Below are positions 35,801-41,800 of a stretch of DNA of 64,000 bases, in pieces (positions within the stretch are counted from its first letter, which is position 1; the number at the start of each line of letters is the position of its first letter). The translations under genes and the position numbers were made by a program. Where the stretch lies: assembly GCA_964035575.1 (NCBI GenBank), contig OZ037886.1:1054001-1118000 (forward strand), in the 5' to 3' direction. Source of the DNA: Rhynchopus sp. YZ270_cl-10 (Eukaryota; Euglenozoa; Diplonemea; Diplonemida; Diplonemidae). A model generated the notes under the pieces. That model was not told the DNA's origin, searched no databases, and saw only the letters and a list, made by a program, of their open reading frames with translations.

Positions 35801-38800
35801 GTGACGCAGGTGTGTACACGGCGCTTGTGGCCGGGGACTTCTCGTTTGCGTCGTCGGAGACGGACATGGAGGAGGCGACCGGGACTGGGGACGTGCTCTT
35901 CGGGGAGCGTGGTGACGACATCCTGGTCGGTGGACAGGGCGTGGACACGCTGTGGGGAGCCGACGGAAACGACTGGCTGTTCGGGGACCACGCTGGCGGG
36001 TCTGTGACACCGAGCATCTCGACGGAGGTGACTGCATTCACGACGACGACGCTTGCCGGAGGCGCGGATGTGCTTCACGGCGAGGGCGGGCACGACGTGG
36101 TGATGGGCGGACACGCGAACGACGAGATCTTCGGTGCGGACGGGTCGGACGTGCTCTTCGGGGACTACGGGTCGTACACAGCAAACGCGACGCACGCGGT
36201 GGCGGTGTCTGCGGACGCCTCTGTGGCGCCGGGCGCGAACACGATTGCCGGCGAGGGCGATGCGGACTACATCTTCGGAGGAAGCGGCGTTGACAACGTG
36301 ACCGGTGGGGACGGGGACGACTGGGTCTTCGGTGACAACGGACTTGTGAGCATCGCCTGGGGCACGCAGGCCGGGACGACGCTTGACGACATTGCCGTCG
36401 ACGACCGCGAGTACACGCGTGCGCGTGCGGGACACGTGTCGCCGATGCAGTTAGCGCTGAACATGTCGACGACGGTGCGTGTTGCGAACAGCACGGATGC
36501 GCAGTACGGGGCTGCGGACACGATTGTTGGAAACGACGGAAACGACGCGATCTTTGGCGGGAACGATGTGGACGTGCTCTCTGGTGACGACAACGAGGAT
36601 GTGATCTTCGGAGACCACGGGTCTGTGACTGTTGACGGATACGTGGCTGTGCTGACGTCGACGCAGACGGACGTGGAGGCGAACGGCGACGGTGACGAGA
36701 TCCACGGAAACAACGGCGACGACTTCCTGTTCGGAGGCCAGGGCTCGGACAACATCACGGGTGATGCGGGCAACGACATCGTCTTCGGAGACCACGGAGA
36801 AATCACACTGACGCCGCTGGAGCAGACCTGGGTGTACGCGTCGATTGCTGTGTCGGGTGGCGCTGCGGACCTGGTGGAGACACACGACGGGGACGACGTT
36901 GTCTTCGGCGGTGCCGGCGGGGACGTGGTGGACACGAGCGTCGGCAACGACGTGGTCTTCGGGGACCACGGGCGTGTGTCTGTGGCGGTGGTGAGCACTG
37001 GCCACAACCTGACAACCTACGCATCGCAGGACGCCGCGGAGGGCGGAGACGACACGATTGTTGCGGACGACGGCGACGACGTGGTCTTCGGTGGTGCCGG
37101 TACGGACGTCGTGACCGGAGACGACGGTGCGGACGTGATCTTCGGAGACCACGGGTCTGTGGCTGTTGACGGAACGGTGCGTGTGATGACGTCGACGCAG
37201 ACGGCTGTCGAGGCGAACGGAGCTGGTGACGAGATCCACGGAAACAACGGCGACGACTTCCTGTTCGGAGGCCAGGGCTCGGACAACATCACGGGCAACG
37301 CCGGGAGCGACGTGGTCTTCGGAGACCACGGAGAAATCATCCTGACGCCGCTGGAGCAGACTGTGGTGTACGCGTCGATTGCTGTGTCGGGCGGGGCTGC
37401 GGACCTGGTGGAGACACACGACGGGGACGACGTTGTCTTCGGCGGTGCCGGCGGGGACGTGGTGGACACGAGCGTTGGCGATGACGTGGTCTTCGGGGAC
37501 CACGGACGCGTGTCTGTGGCGCTGGTGGACGGACACAACGTGACGGTGTACGCGTCGCAGGACGTTGAGGAGGGCGGAGACGACGTGATTGTTGCGGACG
37601 ACGGCGACGACGTGGTCTTCGGTGGTGCCGGTGCGGACGACGTGACCGGAAACAACGGTGTGGACGTGATCTTCGGAGACCACGGGTCTGTGATGCGGAA
37701 CGTGACGACGGATGTGTACGTGTCGACAAGCGCAGGCTTCGGGGGTGCGGACACGCTGAGCGGGAACAACGGGAGCGACTTCCTGTTCGGAGGCGCAGAC
37801 GGGGACACGATCAACGGTGACGACGGGGACGACGTGGTCTTCGGAGACTCCGGGATTGTGACACTGGTGCCGACGGAGGCGCTTGCGGAGTACGAGTCGC
37901 AGGACGTTGCGGACGGCGGGGCAGACGTGATTGAGACCCACGCCGGGCAGGACACGGTGTTCGGGGGTGTGGACACGGACAACGTGGTTGCCGGAACTGA
38001 GGACGACGTGGTCTTTGGGGACAACGGGCACGTGCGCGTGCACGGGTCTGTGACGCTGTACGAGTCTGTGGCGACGACGGACGACGCGTGGGGTGGCGCG
38101 GACGTGCTTGCGGGAGACGCCGGAAACGACGTGATCTTCGGTGGCCAGGAGGCGGACAACATCACCGGTGCGGCTGGGGACGACTGGGTGTTCGGCGACC
38201 ACGGACGTGTGGTGCTGCGCCCGGCGTCGACGGACGCAACGGAGTCGAACGTGGAGCTGGAGTCGACGTCGACGTCGTCGGGGGCGTACGGCGGGGCGGA
38301 CCTGATTGACACGCACGCCGGGGCGGACTACGTGTTCGGTGGCCAGGGTGCGGACGAGATCACGACGGCAGACGGGGCGGACGTGGTCTTCGGAGACCAC
38401 GGTGCGATCAACCTGACGGTGGCCGGGGCTGTGTACGAGAGCACGGCGACGGAGGTTGCGGAGAACGGGGGTGCGGACACGATTGACACCGGGGCAGACG
38501 ACGACTACGTGTTCGGTGGCCAGGTCGGGGACATTGTGCACACGCACGGCGGGGAGGACACTGTCTTCGGCGACTTTGGGCGCATCACTGTGGCGGCGGC
38601 CGGGCTCCCGATTGTTGAGGTGTCGATCTCGGCAGAGCACGGTGGGCGGGACGTGGTGACGACCGGAGACGGTGAGGACCACGTGTTTGGAGGCGCAGAT
38701 GCGGACAGCGTGCACTCTGGGGAGGAGGCGGACGTTGTCTTCGGCGACCACGGAACCTGGTACTCGGTGGCGAAGGGGGACGTGGTGCTGGAGTCGCTCT

Positions 38801-41800
38801 TCACGGAGGCAGAGTTCAACGGCGGGAACGACGACATTGTGGCTGCGTCTGGGAACGACATTGTGCTCGGTGGGCAGGGAGACGACAACATCACAGGCAA
38901 CGCCGGGGACGACTGGCTGCTGGGAGACCAGGGACGCGTGGTGCTGCGCAAGGAGCAGACCATCACGTCGACGGCGGAGACGTCGGGCGGAGACGACACG
39001 ATCAGCGGCGACGAGGGTGCGGACTACATCATGGGTGGTGTGGGTGCAGACACGCTCTTCGGTGGGGCCGACGAGGACTTCATCTTCGGCGACAGCGGAC
39101 ACATTGCACAGGCGCGCGACGCGACGTACGGCACCCGCACGTTCGCAGCGATCTTTGTGGAGTCTGAGTTCGGTGGGGACGACACGATTGTTGCCGGGAC
39201 GGAGGACGACTTTGTGATGGGCCAGCAGGGGGCGGACACGATCTCGGGTGGGGACGGGATGGACATGCTCTTTGGAGACCATGCGGAGGCGGAGCTGCGC
39301 CGTGCGGACCACGAGATCCTGTGGGCACAGACAACGGCGCCTGTGGTGGGCCGTGGAGGTGACGACACGATCTTCGGGGAGAACGGGGAGGACTACCTCT
39401 TCGGTGGGGCTGCAAGCGACACGCTGCACGGAGGCGACGACGAGGACGTGATTCTGGGTGACCACGCGCTCTTCAACGGGTCCTTCCGTGTGCTGCACCA
39501 GTACCGCTCGATCTTCACGCAGGCGGGCGACGCCGGTGCGAACGACACGATCCACGGTGGCAAGGGAGACGACATGATTCTCGGCCAGCAGGGTGGGGAC
39601 GTGATCTTCGGAGACGAGGGTGAGGACGACATCACCGGAGGACACGACGTGCTGGACGGTGTGGACGGTGACGACGTGATCCACGGTGGGTCTGAGGCGG
39701 ACGTGGTGCTGGGTGACAACGGTCTGATTGACCGTGCGCTGTACGTGCCGCGTGCGGAGGCTGCGCCTGTGCCGCTGACGCCGTCGCCTGTGGTGCGCCC
39801 GCTCTTCTGCGACGACTACGTGCTGCTCTCAGACCAGATGGGGGCGGTGAACCACCCGCAGCCGGACGTGTCCTCGGACTCAAGCTCGAGCTCGAACTCG
39901 GACTCGAGCTCAGACTCGGACTCGCGCACACACACAAGAGACCACCGCGAGGCACAGTACGGCCCGAACGAGAACAAGTGCTGGGTGACCGGCTGCATTG
40001 GCGACTCGGTGCGCATTGAGTGGTCGCGGTTTGCAACGGAGCGCCGCTACGACCTTGTGTCGCTGTACACTGTGGCCAGCAACGGGTCCCTTGCGCTTGA
40101 GTGGGAGCTGTCTGGCTGGGACCTGCCCGAGAGCTCGACCTACACACAGGACGTGCTTGTGCGGTTCTCGAGCGACGGCTACACACACGACCTCGGGTTT
40201 GAGCTGACGTACGCGTGCTCGGCGCCGACACCGGTGCCGTCGACGGCTGTGCCTGCAGCACACCCGCAGATGTACGCGTCGCCGCCGCCGTACGTGAACG
40301 ACCTGCAGTGGCAGCGCTACCCGGGTGCGGCACGCTACGCAGACGTGGTGCGCCTTGTGCAGCGTTACGACGACGTGGACCTGGTGGCCGGGAACGACAC
40401 GATCTTCGGTGACGGCGGGGACGACATCCTGCACGGACAGCGTGGTAACGACGTGATGGACGGTGGGGACGGTGAGGACGAGGTCTTCGGTGAGCAGGGG
40501 AGCGACGTGCTGCACGGCGGTGCCGGAGCGGACGTGGTGCTGGGTGACATGGGCCACGTGGTGCGTGCCTTCACAGAGGACGGGGAGCCGCGTGTGAACA
40601 CAAAGACCGGGGCATGGCACAGGAACGTGGTGCTTGAGGAGCAGGCGATGCTGACGCACCAGTGGGTGGACACATGGCGCGACGCACACTTCACGCCCGA
40701 GGAGGCGACGGCGCTTCTGGACGCGGACGTGCTCCTGGCCCTCGGTGGCTACGAGCGCGACGGGGAGACGAAGAAGCTTGAGTTCCAGAGCACACGCAGG
40801 CCGTGGCGCACGGCGCTGGCGGGACTGCGCCTGCTGGAGTCTGGCAACGACGAGATCCACGGTGACGCTGGGGACGACGTGCTGATTGGACAGCGTGGAG
40901 ACGATGTGATGGCCGGAGGCGACGGGGACGACTTTGTGTACGGTGACACTGTGTCGTCTGTGTACCACTACGACTCGTGCCTGCCGCTTGTGACGACTGT
41001 TGTGCGTGTGCTGCGTGCGGCGCGCGACGAGGAGGCGTGGAAGGTGGACCTCCCCTTCTACGGGGCGGTGACAAACATCCCGATGTGGATTGCGCCGGAG
41101 CAGACGTCGCGTGCCTCTGTGCTGCGCCCTGTTGACGACGCGGCCCTTGGAACGCTTGTGCCTGAGGACATGATGATGATGCTTGACGCTGTGGCTGCCG
41201 GGGACCTGGAGCTTGTGGCGGCAGACGCTGTGATGCGTCCGTTCGCGGCGGTTGTGCCGGACGTGCTGCGCCACGGACAGGAGGTGTCTGGAAACGACGA
41301 CCTGTCGGGCGGTGCCGGAAACGACGTGGTGGTTGGAGACGCTGCCTTCCACCACGCCCTGCTGAACCTGCGTGTGGATGCGCTGGACGAGATGCGCGAG
41401 CGCACTGCTGCGCGCTGGGGGGAGCTGCAGTTCCGCCTGGCCCGCATGTCTGTCGACGCAGGGACGTTCCTGGCCGACACGGACGAGGCAGCTGTGGCTG
41501 CCCTTGCGACGGCTGTGCACAGCGGAAACGACAAGCTGGCGGGTGGAAACGGGAGCGACACGCTTGCGGGTGACAAGCTTGAGGCCTTCACGGACGTTGT
41601 GTACCACGAGCACTTTGCCTACACAGGGCTGAAGCAGACTGTCAAGGAGCTGATGCTGACCTACGCGGACTACGAGACTGTGGCGGTCGACGCAGGGATG
41701 GCGCTGTTTGAGGCACACCACTCGATCATCCAGGAGCTGTACGCAAACAGGCGCAACGGGAAGGCGGCACCTGCATCGCAGCTGTTCCTGGCGAACGACG

